Positions 50,996 to 51,048 of a DNA stretch of 51,048 nt are shown piece after piece; the stretch's first letter is position 1, and every line of letters begins with the position of its first letter. The notes beneath the pieces were generated by a model. That model worked only from the letters and a program-made list of their open reading frames with translations. It did no database searches and was not told the origin of the DNA. The stretch is from Bordetella hinzii LMG 13501 (GTDB taxonomy: Bacteria > Pseudomonadota > Gammaproteobacteria > Burkholderiales > Burkholderiaceae_B). Made by a program: the position numbers and the translations under genes. The stretch spans positions 1 to 51,048 of the forward strand of contig NZ_LRUJ01000037.1 of NCBI RefSeq assembly GCF_001548475.1. Direction: 5' to 3'.

Positions 50996-51048
50996 GGCTC
51001 CAGGCCCAGCCCATCCTCGAAACATTCGCCCATGGCGGGCGCCCCGCC
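50965..51048 (-). CDS. Possible C-terminal end of a convergent gene (partial)
   Basis: On the minus strand an open frame enters from the right edge and ends at a TGA (50967-50965), giving 27 residues ending LEPQWLSAVLAA. It overlaps the last 31 bases of paaX. The amino-acid composition looks protein-like, but the fragment is too short to recognise and may be chance in GC-rich DNA. Confidence 0.3.
   Translation of the reverse strand, partial: GGAPAMGECFEDGLGLEPQWLSAVLAA

Overview
The window is GC-rich (high-GC codon use throughout) and densely packed. No stretch over 300 bases lacks a gene, and I see no tRNA, rRNA, CRISPR array, insertion sequence or phage. The gene families point to a betaproteobacterium of the Alcaligenaceae (Bordetella/Achromobacter type): a Bug-family receptor, a TRAP transporter, LpxO and KdkA lipopolysaccharide modification enzymes, and a complete aerobic phenylacetate operon. 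The genus assignment is inferred from gene content and order, not from a search.

Positions 1-15445 hold mostly housekeeping genes. These are the 5' part of dnaE (cut by the window edge), divergent lpxO, hrpA, argA, the iron-trafficking gene yggX, phoU with an apparent Pho box, rpiA, an AidB-like acyl-CoA dehydrogenase, rmuC, and a YrbL-like kinase-fold gene. Positions 15446-20444 (minus strand) form a tightly coupled polyamine import operon potF-potG-potH-potI. It runs on by stop/start overlaps into an ArsC/Spx-like gene and a 3-methyladenine DNA glycosylase. Positions 20584-24231 (minus) form another overlapping set: a large FtsX-type ABC permease, a group II truncated hemoglobin and a Kdo kinase.

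Positions 24346-30742 carry a TRAP transporter (dctPQM) and, beyond an inverted-repeat terminator, a GntR/FCD regulator. The regulator is divergent from a Bug receptor and a gamma-glutamyltransferase-like gene, and a perfect 12-bp palindrome lies between them.

Positions 30825-41712 are the most unusual part. A 1131-residue protein fuses an NCS1 (cytosine/purine/hydantoin) transporter domain, an eight-cysteine module, two further membrane segments, a histidine kinase and a receiver domain. It overlaps a LuxR-type response regulator gene. Divergent from this pair is a urea/short-chain-amide ABC transporter (urtABCDE type) followed by formamidase (fmdA) and the zinc-ribbon protein fmdB. The intergenic region has a TACGT-type palindrome placed about 43 bp upstream of the likely start of transcription. 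I read the region as an amide/urea sensing, import and hydrolysis module.

Positions 41788-51048 hold the phenylacetate operon paaA-B-C-D-E-N-G-I-K (minus) with its divergent repressor paaX (plus). The ring-opening aldehyde dehydrogenase is the short PaaN form without the hydratase domain of PaaZ, and the beta-oxidation genes paaF/H/J are not in the window. A fragment of a further gene may run in from the right edge.
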